Part shown: positions 19,209-31,042 of the stretch, piece after piece
Numbering within the stretch: position 1 is the first letter of the stretch
Layout of the letters: each line of letters opens with the position of its first letter
NCBI GenBank assembly: GCA_028753945.1
Contig: JAPNXP010000014.1
Location: 1,054,001 to 1,118,000 of the forward strand
Reading direction: 5' to 3'
Source: Hexactinellida sp. DTS-2022
Taxonomy: Eukaryota; Porifera; Hexactinellida
DNA length: 64,000 nucleotides
Translations under genes and position numbers: made by a program
Notes under the pieces: model-generated
Databases searched by the model: none
What the model was told of the DNA's origin: nothing
Seen by the model: the letters and a program-made list of their open reading frames with translations, nothing else

Positions 19209-20620
19209 ATGGCAACAGGCAAGACATACAACTCAGTAGACTCGAAAGAACAACTGACACTGGTACAGACCTGTAGTGGGAAGTTCGGAGGATACAAACA
19301 AGACTTGTTAGTTAACACATTGAGTGAAGTCGAAATAGAATTCTATGTCTGCACTCAATGCAAAGGAGTTATGCGAAATGCTTGTCAGGTAGGAGAGGAA
19401 CAGATTTATGTTTGTGAAATGTGTAGGGAACGGTCGAGGATGAAATCAAGTCCAATGATGAAAGCAAGACAGAAAATACCTAAGCTCAAAGCAAACTGTC
19501 CCCTAACAACAAGAGGGTGCCAATGGAATGCTACTCTTTCTGAGGTAGAGACACATCTAGATGTTTGTCAGGAATTCGTAGTTAAATGTGAGAATGACTG
19601 TGGAGTTATTCTCAAAAGGTGTGAACTGAATAACCACTGCAGCAACGAGTGTTTGAGCCGAGAAGTCAGCTGTGAGCATTGTCTCAATAAGACAGTGTAC
19701 AGAGACCTGAAGCGACATTATGAAGCGTGTCTGGAATTCCCACTTTTGTGTCCGAACAGCTGTGGAGCTAACCTCAGACGGAAACAAACGGATTCACACA
19801 TCGAGACAGACTGTCCCAACACAGTAGTGAGGTGTCGCCATGAGAGATTTGGATGCAAAGAAGTGGTTTCAAGGTGTCAAATGGAGGAACACAACAAGAC
19901 AAACAGAATAGAGCACCTGGCAATGACTACACTATTTGCTGTGTCTAAAATAGAACAATCGGAGGAGACAAATACTAAACTATTGAAAGAGGTAAACAGA
20001 TTAACTGATAAGTTGGAACATTCGGAGGAGACAAATACTAAACTATTGAAAGAGTTAAACCGATTAACTGATAAGTTGGAACAATCTGACAGAAGAATAG
20101 AAGACTTGGAGGGACAGGCTATGAAGCAATCAGCAATAATATACAGTTTAACATATCTAGTTGTGCTACGAGATAGAATAACGGAGAATGATTTTAATCG
20201 AATGAGAACTAAGTTTTTATTTCTAAATAGTTCATTCAGATTTGAAATTTCGTGGCGCAGTATTAATCTGATACTCATGTTTGGTATTCTAAACCGAGAA
20301 AGCATACCTGTATCCATCACTATGGGATTTAACAAAGTGATGTCTTCACTAGCAAAATGGCCTTTTGAAGGAAGATTCAAGCTAACAATAATAGATATAG
20401 TAAACACAAACAATTCTCTTATTTTGAATCAGTTAACCTGTTGTGAAACTACAACAACACCCCAATGAAATCGAAATAGCTACAATACCTAAAGACATTC
20501 TCCGAGAGGACAGATTCAGAACAGGGAGAGGAGAGTTATAATTCACACTACAGATACAAGAAGCAGAGCATGTAGAATTATAGATCCAATCACAGATCTG
20601 AGTAAGAAAGAACTTCCCTA
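19209..20620 (+). pseudogene. TRAF-like gene B, frameshifted in MATH domain
   Basis: A 419-codon open frame has the same RING-like patch, TRAF zinc fingers and coiled coil as gene A, but only two copies of the 21-residue coil repeat. Its MATH domain is intact up to NTNNSLI. The frame then diverges (LNQLTCCETTTTPQ-stop at 20466-20468), while the following ~150 nt still match the paralogs' C-termini in other frames. An indel near 20430, in atttttgaatcagttaacc, lost about 70 residues. The RING-like patch differs from A (YVCEMC). Either a recent pseudogene or a truncated protein missing the last MATH strands. Confidence 0.75.
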
Positions 20621-20739
20621 ACTAACTAACTTAGTTAACTTGATACGTATAAGATTACCCGTAGTTAGTATTTGATCATACTAGTTTGTATATTATTTAG
20701 CGTTAATTAAAGTATTCTCAGTTTAACTTTACATGCATG

Positions 20740-21000
20740 TATTATGGATTAGGGAGAGATAAATTTCTTCACAGTTTCAATCTCATTATTGAGAGTTATA
20801 TTTTAGTCACAAAAGGGCATTTTGCTTTCCAACGCTGTTAGTTTGGTGTCAATAGCTGTTACCTGAGTTAAATCGCATTTTTTCGATCCGAATGCCGAAC
20901 TATTACAAACTATATTTAGTTTGTGACCATAACCCGACTTGTTTGCACGAGTATAAAAGAGAGCAGTTAGCTATTATGAAACTATTCCTATCCACATACA
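20740..21000 (+). promoter_or_regulatory. Gene C upstream region with TATA box
   Basis: A clear TATAAAA at 20952-20958 in cgagtataaaagagagc lies 43 nt before the ATG at 21001. A diverged copy of this region (TATAATA) is at 25085-25255, fused to a TRAF coiled-coil fragment. Confidence 0.6.
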
Positions 21001-21866
21001 ATGGCAGAATCTGGAGAAGGCAAATCCTTCAACACAGTAGACAACAAGGATCTACTGATGCTCGTCGAGATTAAAGATGGGAAATTCGGTGGTTACAAAC
21101 AGGAGTTGTTGCATGATAGCTTAACTGCGTTTGAACTGAAATTCTTTCAGTGCACAGGTTGTAGCGGGTTGAGTAGAGACGAGTGTAGTGTAGGAGAAGA
21201 TCAGAATATATTATGTGCCACTTGTTCCCAGAGGGTTCTGAAAGCATTCTTATGAAAATAGCGAGGGAATCTGTTCCGATTATACCATCAAAGTGTCCAC
21301 TGTATACCCGAGGTTGTATTTGGAAAGATTTGCTTGGCAGTGTGACTACGCATTTGGATGAATGCGAATACTTTGTTGTGAGCTGCCCGAACAGCTGCCA
21401 TATGATCCTACAGAGATTGGAACTGGAACAACACCTCAGATCTGACTGCACACACCGCAACGTTACCTGCGAGCACTGTGGCGGCGCTGTTCTGTTCAAG
21501 GACCTAACCAAGCACTATGAGGACTGTCCGGAATTCCCTCTCGTGTGTCAGAACGAATGTGGAGGCACTTTCAAACGTAAAGAGCTACAGAGTCACATCA
21601 ACACAGATTGCCCTAACACCATTATTAGCTGTGGGTACAAACTGTTTGGTTGTAGTGCGGAAATGAAAAGGTGTGAACTCCCTGACCACAACAACAACAT
21701 TCTAGCACACTTGAATGCAACTAAAGAATATGTATCCAATCAAACTGTCCGTGTGGAGGAACATAAAAGCCTCAAAGAACAATTGGATACGCTAAGCAAA
21801 TCCCATGAAACTCTAAAAACTGAATTTGAGGCCTTCAAGAAGGAAGTCAAAGATAAAACCACTTAA
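21001..21866 (+). pseudogene. TRAF zinc-finger gene C, frameshifted
   Basis: A more diverged family member. The first frame (21001-21255) has MAESGEGKSFNTVDNKDLL, the GGYKQELL motif and a CTGC...CATC RING-like patch. The second (overlapping, to 21866) supplies CPLYTRGCIW, CEHCGG and CPNTIISC zinc fingers, then a short coiled coil ending EAFKKEVKDKTT-stop. The two frames overlap at 21213-21255, where a one-base indel is needed to join them. There is no MATH domain after the coiled coil, so the intended product is ~285 residues, a zinc-finger plus coiled-coil adaptor type. The promoter differs from that of A, B, D and E. Confidence 0.75.
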
Positions 21867-22122
21867 CAACCTCATAGCAGATAGCTAGCACATCATACCA
21901 TATTACACAATATATTACGTAGTGTTATATTAGGATTTGGTATAATGATAGAGATTAGGATTTTAGCCCATTAAAATTTGAGATTTTTCTTCATCACTTT
22001 GCAAAACACTAACCATCATGTAACGAAGTAGTCACTATTAACAACCAGAGAATTCATGTAAATCATTGTCATAAAATGAACAGTGAAAATGAATTTACTT
22101 GTTTGTAAAATAAGTGAAAAAA

Positions 22123-22235
22123 TCTAAAATTACAGCTGTGCCGACTGCATATTAATTTGGAGGCACTACATTTTGTGGTTCAATGATAATAGTGCCTTAA
22201 TAAGAAAATGCTGTCTGCACAGCTGTAATTTTAGA
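22123..22235. mobile_element. X2 foldback module (diverged)
   Basis: 113 bp inverted repeat with arms TCTAAAATTACAGCTGTG and GCACAGCTGTAATTTTAGA. This is the second subfamily of X, standing alone between genes C and D rather than at a Z tail. Confidence 0.8.
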
Positions 22236-22271
22236 TTTTTTCCCTTAGTGGGAATGTAATTATAAATGTAA

Positions 22272-22290
22272 CGAGCCCTTTGGTCTCGGT
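22272..22290 (-). mobile_element. Helitron 3' terminal scrap
   Basis: Nineteen bases matching the Helitron-like 3' end (cgagccctttggtctcggt), next to a segment that is duplicated at ~25690 without it. Confidence 0.4.
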
Positions 22291-22764
22291 GTAGGGTATG
22301 CCTTGGCAGCTCCACTTTTAGGAGCTTCCGATGATATCGGCTTTAATGTCTCTATGTTAGTCTAGAATATTCCTTTAGGACTGGCACATCATAGAAAAAT
22401 TTGCACGCCGAAAAGTTCGGGAAAAGAAATTTGTAAGCATGCAAGGTCTTAAGTAAAGTATTGATGTCCGTTCAGACTTAAGTGACACTGTGTAGCTTGT
22501 ACATATTATAGCATTCTTATACCCAACTGGGCGTTACTAACTTGAATTTAGGAAAAGTTGTTTATCCTATATTTTCAGTGCTTCACATCCACTTTCTAAT
22601 GTATTCGCCTCTTTTTTAAGCGAAATTACTATCCCTGGATCCTCTCACCGGATTTTAGCTACACCCTATAAAACTCATTGGGTAGGGCATCCGACACCCA
22701 TTTAGCGTAGGGGCCTCAACATACCTTAGTCCGGCCCTGTTGGTGCCCTATTGACTCATCGAAT

Positions 22765-23015
22765 TTGTGACCCATGATCCATTGAGGATTGACCCATCAA
22801 GTGACCCATTGACACATCAAGTGACCCATTGACACATCACACAATGTCAAATATGTTTAGTATTTCTATGCACATCAACATTATGATGATGATGACGATG
22901 AGAGATTGTATTTTAACTGAAGAACACATTGAAATTCCAAATGGGTCAAGGCTTGTTAACTTTACGACCCATCGATTTAGGTAACCCATCTGACCCATGA
23001 CCCATGGTCACTCTG
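22765..23015. mobile_element. W-type element upstream of gene D
   Basis: TGACCCA repeats and the right end ccatggtcactctgg. It is orthologous in position to the copies upstream of genes B and E. Confidence 0.7.
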
Positions 23016-23149
23016 GCTACTAGAATTGAAGGGGGGGAGGGCTTAACCTCATATACTTCAAACTAGGCATATTCAATGAAGTTAAATTGGACAGGAATAG
23101 TGACACAAGGGTAGGCCTCGCTCTAATGGAGTCTAATCACATATATTAT

Positions 23150-23235
23150 ATCATCTCTATTGCAGTGTATGTAGGTATCTGGTTACCTGAGCATATATGC
23201 ATAAATAGAGACACAACACAGATAGGATGCTTTGA
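23150..23235 (+). promoter_or_regulatory. Conserved proximal upstream region of gene D
   Basis: Same block as before genes B and E: ggtatctggttacctgagc, atatatgcataaatag, agagacacaacacagata, then the ATG. Confidence 0.5.
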
Positions 23236-24921
23236 ATGGCAACAGGCAAGACATACAACTCAGTAGACTCGAAAGAACAACTGACACTGGTACAGACCGG
23301 TAGAGGGAAGTTCGGAGGATACAAACAATACTTGTTAGTTAACACATTGAATGAAATGGTAATAGAATTCTATGTCTGCACTCAATGAAAAGGTGTTATG
23401 CGTAACGCTTGTCAGGTAGGAGAGGAACAGATTCCTAATTGCGAGACTTGTGTAGGGAATAAGGCGAAATCTCAACCAATGATGATAGCAAGACAGAAAA
23501 TACCCCAACTTAAAGCAACTTGTCCCCTAACAACAAGAGGGTGCAAATGGAATTCCACTTTATTTGAGGTAGAGACACATCTAGATGCGTGTCAGGAATT
23601 CGTAGTTAACTGCGAGAATGCCTGTGGAGTTATTCTCAAAAGGTGTGAACTGAATAACCACTGCATTAAAGAGTGTTTGAGCCGAGAAGTCAGCTGTGAG
23701 CATTGTCTCAACAAGACAGTGTACAGAGACCTGAAGCGACATTATGAAGCGTGTCTGGAATTCCCACTTTTGTGTCCAAACAGCTGTGGTGCTAATCTCA
23801 GAAGGAAACAAACAGATTCGCACATCGAGACAGACTGTCCCAACACAGTAGTGAGGTGTCGCCATGAGAGATTTGGATGCAAAGAAGTGATTAAGAGGTG
23901 TGAACTGAATAACCACTGCAGCAACGATTGTTTGAGCCGAGAAGTCAGCTGTGAGCATTGTCTCAACAAGACAGTGTACAGAGACCTGAAGCGACATTAT
24001 GAAGTGTGTCTGGAATTCCCACTTTTGTGCCCAAACAGCTGTGGAGCTAATCTCAGACGGAAACAAACAGATTCACACATCAAAACAGACTGTCCCAACA
24101 CAGTAGTGAGGTGTCCTCATGAGAGATTTGGATGCAAAGAAGTGATTAAAAGGTGTGAAATGGAGCAACACGACAAGACAAAGGAAATAAAGCACCTGGC
24201 AATGACTACACTATTTGCTGTGGCTAAAATAGAACACTCGGAGGAGACAAACACTAAACTGTTGAAAGAGGTAAACCGATTAACTGATAAGTTGGAGCAA
24301 TCTGACATAAGAATGGAAGAGTTGGAGAGACAATCTGTGATAACTATAGAAAGTTTGGAGTGTCGGATGAAAGAAAGAGAAAAAGTAAATAATAAAGAAA
24401 TAGAGAAGCAATCAGCAATAATAGACAGTTTAATATATCCAGTCGTGCTACGAGATAGAATAACGGAGAGTTATTATAAACGAATGAGTTGGGGTTTAAT
24501 AGATAACAGATTTGAAATTTCGTGGCGCAGTATTAATCTGATACTCAAATTTGTTATTCTAAACCGAGAAGGCATACATGTGTCTATAACTATGGAATTT
24601 AACAAAGTGATGTCTCCACTAGCAAAATGGCCTTTTGAAGGAAGATTCAAGTTATCAATAATAGATAGAGTAAACACAAACAATTCTCTTATTTACGAAT
24701 CACCTATTGTGAAACTACAACCCACACAAGAACAAGGGTTGAAATTGAAGGAAAAACACCCCAATAAACTCGAAATAGCTACAATACCTGTAGCTCTCCT
24801 CCTCGAGAACAGATTCAGAACAGAGAAAGGAGAATTAGAATTCACACTACAGATACAAGAATTTGAACATGCTAGGCTTATAGATCCAATCACAGATTTG
24901 AGTAAGAAAGAACTTCCCTAA
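23236..24921 (+). pseudogene. TRAF-like gene D, nonsense at codon 51
   Basis: The ATG at 23236 is in frame with the rest, but codon 51 is TGA (23386-23388) where A, B and E have TGC, the second Cys of the RING-like CTQC. The frame is otherwise open to the TAA at 24919-24921, including an intact MATH domain. Restart at the Met codon 23398 would give 507 residues without the RING-like CxxC. The zinc-finger block is internally duplicated: a 255 bp (85-codon) unit starting at ~23641 recurs at ~23896. The coiled coil has only one 21-residue repeat. Could be a pseudogene, a readthrough gene, or a shorter protein from the downstream Met. Confidence 0.75.
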
Positions 24922-25084
24922 CTGAATAACTATTTAGTTATCTTAATACGTATAGATTACCCCTAGATAGTGTCTGATCATAGTTTGTTTATTTCTTGCG
25001 TTAAAGTATTCTCAGTTTAACTTTACATGTATTGAAGATTAGAGATAAAATGTAGTTAATGTTTTATTCAAAGTTTCAATTTAC

Positions 25085-25448
25085 ATTTTGAGAGTTTTAT
25101 TTTCAGTCACAGAATAGAATTTTGCTTTTCAAAAGCTGTTAGTTAAGTTAAATAGAATTTTTTCGATCCGAATTCCGAACTTTTACAAACTATATCCAGT
25201 TTGTGACCATAACCCGACTTATCTGCACGAATATAATAGAGAGCAGGAGTTATCATGAGAGAGGTAAACAGATTAACTGATAGTTGGAACAATCTGACAG
25301 AAGAATAGGAACTGTCACACAACGTATGGAAGACTTGGAGAAACAGTCTGTGATAACAGAAAGTTTGGAGTGTTGGATGAAAGAAAGAGAAAAAGTAAAT
25401 AATCTCAATATAGTGGAGAAGCAATCACCCATAATGGACAGTTTAACG
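25085..25448 (+). pseudogene. Chimeric TRAF fragment
   Basis: 25085-25257 resembles the promoter region of gene C, including ttgtgaccataacccgactt. It is joined at gagaggtaaacag to 25259-25448, which encodes only TRAF coiled-coil segments (VNRLTD, NNLTEE, MEDLEKQSVITESLECWMKE) with frame breaks. No zinc finger or MATH domain remains. It looks like a recombination by-product between a C-type and an A-type gene. Confidence 0.6.
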
Positions 25449-26177
25449 GGTAGTATTCGAGCAAATACGCTATTTCCAAGTTACTATAGTACAGTATGAA
25501 GAACCAGACAAACAACAATGGAGCAAAATAATGTAGAATAGGATGTGAATAGCATTCCAATAGTGACACAAGGGAAGCAGAGTAGACCATGGGTCAACAT
25601 TGGTGACCCAGGGTCGTATTACCCTATAAGCTAACTAAGCTATAGCTTGAGGGCCTCACAAGTTTGGCCCACAATTGCTGTCAAGGCCATCGGTGAGGGT
25701 ATGCCTTGGCAGCCCCACTTTATAGGAGCTTACGATGATATTGGCTTTAATATCTCTATGTTATTCTAGAATATTCCTTTAGGACTGGCACCTATTATGA
25801 CATCATAGAAAATTAGCACGCCGAAAAGTTCGGGAAAAGAAATTTGTAAGCATGCAAGGTCTTAAGTAAAGTATTGATGTCCGTTCAGACTTAAGTGACA
25901 CTGTGTAGCTTGTACATATTATAGCATTCTTATACCCAACTGGGCGTTACTAACTTGAATTAGAAAAAGGTGTTTATCCTATATTTTCAGTGCTTAGCCT
26001 CCACTTTCTAATGTCTTCGCCTCTTTTTTTAAGCGAAATTACTATCCCTGGATCCTCTCACCGGGATGTTAAGTTACACCCTATAAAACGGATTGGGTAG
26101 GGCATCCGACACCCATTTAGCCTAGGGCCTCAACATACCTTAGTCCGGCCCTGTTGGTGCCCTATTGACTCATCGAA
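25449..26177 (+). repeat. Duplicated TRAF intergenic spacer
   Basis: 25690-26177 is almost identical to 22290-22765 (gagggtatgccttggcag, aagttcgggaaaagaaat, catccgacacccattt). 25449-25570 matches 17604-17715. A short W scrap (agtagaccatgggtcaac) is at 25579. No gene is seen; this is the distal flank of gene E. Confidence 0.7.
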
Positions 26178-26437
26178 TTTGTGACCCATGATCCATTGAG
26201 GATTGACCCATCAAGTGACCCATTGACACATCACACAATTTCAAATATTCCCATGCCAATTATGTTCAGTATTTCTATGCACATCAACATGATGATGATG
26301 ATGACGATGATGACGATGAGAGATTCGTATTTTAACTGAAGAACACATTTAATTCCTAATGGGTCAAGGCTTGTTAACTTTACGACCCATCGATTTAGGT
26401 AACCCATCTGACCCATGACCCATGGTCACTCTGGCTA
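26178..26437. mobile_element. W-type element upstream of gene E
   Basis: TGACCCA repeats, a gatgatgatgatgacgatg core and the right end ccatggtcactctgg, in the same position as upstream of genes B and D. Confidence 0.7.
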
Positions 26438-26589
26438 ATATAATTGAAGGGGGGGCTGAAGCTCATATACTACAAACTAGGCATATTCAACAAGTTAAAT
26501 TGGACAGGAATAATTCCAAGAGGGCATTACCAATAGTGACACAAGGGTAGGCCTCGCTCTAATGGAGTCTAATCATAGAAATTATATCA

Positions 26590-26671
26590 TCACTATTGCA
26601 GTGTATGTAGGTATCTGGTTACCTGAGCATATATGCATAAATAGAGACACAACACAGATAGGATGCTTTGA
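26590..26671 (+). promoter_or_regulatory. Conserved proximal upstream region of gene E
   Basis: The same ~80 bp block as genes B and D, with atatgcataaatag at 26631-26644 ahead of the ATG. Confidence 0.5.
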
Positions 26672-28285
26672 ATGGCAACAGGCAAGACATACAACTCAGT
26701 AGACTCGAAAGAACAACTGACACTGGTACAGACCGGTAGAGGGAAGTTCGGAGGATACAAACAAGACTTGTTAGTTAACACATTGAATGAAATGGTAATA
26801 GAATTCTATGTCTGCACTCAATGCAAAGGAGTTATGCGTAACGCTTGTCAGTTAGGAGAGGAACAGATTCCTAATTGCGAGAATTGTGTAGATAATAAGG
26901 CGAAATCTCAACCAATGATGAAAGCAAGACAGAAAATACCTAAGCTCAAAGCAAACTGTCCCCTAGCAACAAGAGGGTGCAAATGGAATGCTACTCTTTC
27001 TGAGGTAGAGACACATCTAGATGTTTGTCAGGAATTCGTAGTTAAATGTGAGAATGACTGTGGAGTTATTCTCAGAAGGTGTGAACTGAATAACCACTGC
27101 AGCAACGAGTGTTTGAGCCGAGAAGTCAGCTGTGAGCATTGTCTCAACAAGACAGTGTACAGAGACCTGAAGCGACATTATGAAGTGTGTCTGGAATTCC
27201 CACTTTTGTGCCCAAACAGCTGTGGAGCTAATCTCAGACGGAAACAAACGGATTCTCACATCGAGACAGACTGTCCCAACACAGTGGTGAGGTGTCGCCA
27301 TGAGAGATTTGGATGCAAAGAAGTGATTAAGAGGTGTGAAATGGAGGAACACAACAAGACAAAGGAAATAAAGCACCTGGCAATGACTACACTATTTGCT
27401 GTGGCTAAAATAGAACAATCGGAGTTGACAAATACTAAACTATTGAAAGAGGTAAACCGATTAACTGATGAGTTGGAACAATCGGACAGAAGAACGGAAG
27501 AGTTGGAGAGACAATCTGTGATTACAAAAGAAAGTTTAGAGGGTTGGATGAAAGAAAGAGAAAATGAAAATAATTTAAAACTGGATGCAGAGAAACAATC
27601 GGAGGAGAGAATCACTAAACTATTGAAAGAGGAAAACAGATTAACTGATAAGTTCGAACATTCAGACAGAAGAATGATAACTGTCTTACAGCGTATCGAA
27701 AACTTGGAGAGACAGGCTATGGCAACAACAGAAAGTTTGAAAGAAAGAGCAAATATAAATAATCCCACTAAAGAAGTAGAGAAGCTATCAGCAATAATAA
27801 ACAGTTTAACATATCCGGTCGTGCTACGAGATAGAATAACGGAGAGATATTATAATCAGATGAGAAGTAGTGTATTCGGTTTATCCGGTAACTTTGGTAG
27901 ATTTGAAATTACGTGGCGCAATATTAATCTGATACTCTTATTTGGTAATTCAAGTCGAGAAACCATACCCGTGTATAACAACATAGTTAGGATGTATCAA
28001 CTAGCAAAATGGCCTTTTGAAGGAAGATTCAAGCTAACAATAATAGATATAGTAAACACAAAAAATTCTGCTGTCTAGGAATCACCTACTGTGAAACTAC
28101 GACACCACCCCAATGAATTCAAAATAGCTACAATACCTGTAGCTCTCCTCCTCGAGGACAGATTCACAACAGAGAAAGGAGATTTAGAATTCACACTACA
28201 GATGCAAGAAGCTGAACATATAGGATTACAGATCCAATCACAATCAAGACTTATAGTAGGAACGAAAATGCCTAAGGTTAACTGA
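26672..28285 (+). pseudogene. TRAF-like gene E, nonsense at codon 469
   Basis: 468 open codons carry the RING-like patch (CTQC, CENC), TRAF zinc fingers, the longest and most varied coiled coil in the cluster (~245-390) and most of the MATH domain (FEITW, WPFEGRFKLTIID). Codon 469 is TAG (28076-28078) where gene A has TAT. The same frame continues with ESPTVKLR and ATIPVALLLEDRF to the TGA at 28283-28285, for a potential 537 residues. The single T-to-G change is the only lesion. The shared proximal promoter is intact. Recent pseudogene, readthrough gene or a product lacking the last MATH strands. Confidence 0.75.
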
Positions 28286-28340
28286 CTAACAATTTATGAA
28301 TATTATTACCCCTAGTTAGTGTCTGATCTTAGTTTATTAA

Positions 28341-29255
28341 TCTATATTATTAAATCTCGATTGTTGTGTGTTTGTGTGTTTGTGTGTTTGTCCGGATTGT
28401 ATTAAAGTGACGGGGAGATAGAAACCGCATTAATATATGAGATATAAACTAACTGTCAAATGTTATAATTGGTAACAAATGTTATAATAGGTAAACAAGT
28501 ATGCTGAACACGAATTTCGCATTTATAAATTTCTAATATGAATATTTATTGTTGTTGTTTACCCGAAATAGGTAAACAAATTAATGAAATTTCAAAATCA
28601 ACCTAGAAGTTAGCTTTCAACGAGTATTATAGGTAAACAAGTATGCTGAACACAAATTTCGCGCTTAAAAATTTGTAATATGAATATTTGTTGTTGTTGT
28701 TTACACAAAATAAGTAAACAAATTAAATTAAATTCAAAATCAACCTAGAAGTTAGCTTTTAACGGGTATTATAGGTAAATAATTATGCTGAACACGAATT
28801 TCGCATTTATTAATTTATAATATGAATATTTGTTGTTGTTGTTGACACAAAATAGGTAAACAAATTAATGAAAATTCAAAATCAACCTAGAAGTTAGCTT
28901 TCAACGGGTATTATGGGTAAACAAGTATGCTAAACACGAATCTCGCGTTTAAAAAATTATAATAGGAAAATTTGTTGTTGTTTACACAAAATAGGTAAAC
29001 AAATTAATGAAAATTCAAAATCAACCCAGAAGTTAGCTTTCAACGGGTATTGTAGGTAAACGAGTATGCTGAACACGAATTTCGCTTTATAAATTTAAAA
29101 TATGAAAACAAGTTAAGCATGGAAATCTTATAAAGGGATGTCCCTTTCCACCATTTTCCATGGTGGAAAGGGTATAGAGTAAGGCCGCACAGCGGCCGTT
29201 AACTTGAGGTGCCTAGCACCGATCCGTCGCAAAGCGACCGAGACCGAAGGGCTCG
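28341..29255 (+). mobile_element. Helitron-like element, copy 3
   Basis: Starts TCTATATTATTAAATCTC after A and ends GGGCTCG before T, with the 3' hairpin GTCGCAAAGCGAC and about five internal ~142 bp repeats. It is inserted right after gene E. Its right edge abuts the start of the segmental duplication at 29256. Confidence 0.82.
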
Positions 29256-29908
29256 TGTAGTATATTTACCGAATTTACCCGAATAATCGGAAATTCGTAT
29301 CCATATTAAATATACTTACACCTAAGTAGGAGACTAGGAAAATCCGGGAATTGAAATGATCATACAACACCACACAAGAACGTTAGGGCAGTTGGTGAAT
29401 AGGGTAGCAGTCTTAACTTATTTCCTCAAATAGCAAATAGTAGCTCAACTCAAATAATAGCCGGGGTACTATTGGAGCAAATACGCTATTTCCAAGTTAC
29501 TTAAGTACAGTCTGAAGAATCAAACAACAAAAATAAAGCATAAATAATGTAGAATAGGATGTGAATAGCATTACCAAAAGTGACACAAGGGGACTGTGTA
29601 GCTGGTACATATTAATGCATTCTTATACCCGATTTGGCATTTCTAACTCTTATTTAGGAAGAGGTGATCATCCTCTCTTTTCAGTGCTTACTCTTAGCCT
29701 CCACTTTCTATTGTATTCGCCTCTTTTTACTGTGCCGACTATACTATAGTATAGTGCCCAGTTCAAAAATCACTGCCTTTATTATTTTTAAGCTAAATTA
29801 CTACCTTGGATTCTTTCACCGGGATATTTAGTTAAACCCTATAAAACTCATTGGGTAGGGCATCCGACCCCCATTTAGCGTAGGGGCCTCTACATACCTT
29901 AGTCCGGC
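29256..29908 (+). repeat. Segmental duplication, copy 2
   Basis: Near-identical to 17392-18033, including the inserted solo Y module, so the duplication happened after that insertion. It carries no gene: sequence that precedes a TRAF gene elsewhere is here followed by unrelated DNA. Confidence 0.8.
29729..29786. mobile_element. Solo Y module, duplicated copy
   Basis: Same module and junctions as at 17866-17923, carried along in the segmental duplication. Confidence 0.75.
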
Positions 29909-30164
29909 CCTGGTATCCATGGTTAATTATGGTTATATTAATAGAGGTAAGTAAACGGTCATGGTAAGTAAACCGTCATACAACAACTGTATTAGTTATT
30001 TCCCAATTAACAATTCAAATAGAAAATGTATTCGAGTTCGTATATTATTAAATTTGTGTATAATGAACTCAATCCATACTGCTGACAGCTATCCTCACAT
30101 AGGAGGGAACTCTCCTATCCCGAATTGTATTAGAGTGATAGGGGGGTCTAAAACGCATATAGAA

Positions 30165-31042
30165 TTCACAAAATTGTAAAAATAATTATTTTTGACGATG
30201 TCATAATCACCTCAAGGTGTCAAGACCCACTTGTATAGGTGGTACCTGGCATAAGGACCAGTGGATAAATTGAAAGTTTGTTTCTATCTTGTATCATCTC
30301 TGAGATTAATGAAATTTAGCTAATTAGTATAAATATTTAATTAATTTATTAATTATTTAACACCATTATTATATACAGCAAAATAAATTAAGTTCTATTA
30401 TTTGCATTTATCATTAATTTTAATTGAATTTCACTATAATATTTGAATTCCACGCACTCGATAACCCCAATAATCCAATTGGAACCGTCTCTATAAGATA
30501 AATACAGAATGAATTTATTATAATTAATTACGTCAGTACATTAATTGTGCAAGAATATTCTCGCAGAAATATATATAATCACTTAATCTGTCGTTGTTGT
30601 GGAATGTAAAATCTTATGTTTCAATTACAAAATAGAAGCCTACTCGATCTCACAAGTTGAATCAATATAATTATTGCAAGTTGAAACAATGGAATTAGAT
30701 TTAACACTTTCAATTGAATTGAAGTGTTAGTGAACAAAGGAAATTTCCAACTCAATTGTGGCACAAACGAAACCCAATTTAAAAATTCGTGACTGTGACA
30801 AGGTTTACAATTTAATTCTCTATCGAATGCATATAAATTGAATATTCGGGTACTATTTATTGTTCCTATTTAAATATTTAACAGGTGCAAAAATGTGTTC
30901 AAAGAAATGTAATAAAAAAACGTGACCCCAGGTGCACATCTGTAACCCATGAGACACTTGTGCTGAAAATTTAAGTTCTTAGTTAATTATGCTCTGTTCT
31001 GTGTAGACGATACGGACTAATAATAATAACTAACCACTTTTG
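30165..31042 (+). repeat. ZB repeat unit
   Basis: Plus-strand ZB from the end of a ZC (cacaaaattgtaaaaat) through gatgtcataatcacctcaag, actcgataacccc, ccaggtgcacatctg and gatacggactaataataa. It leads into a Y array. No coding sequence. Confidence 0.75.

Noticed and set aside
23236..28285. Stop-codon reassignment to explain in-frame TGA, TAG and TAA
   Set aside because: All three are also used as natural terminators here (TGA ends genes A and NHL 5, TAA ends D, TAG ends NHL 6), so the code is standard.
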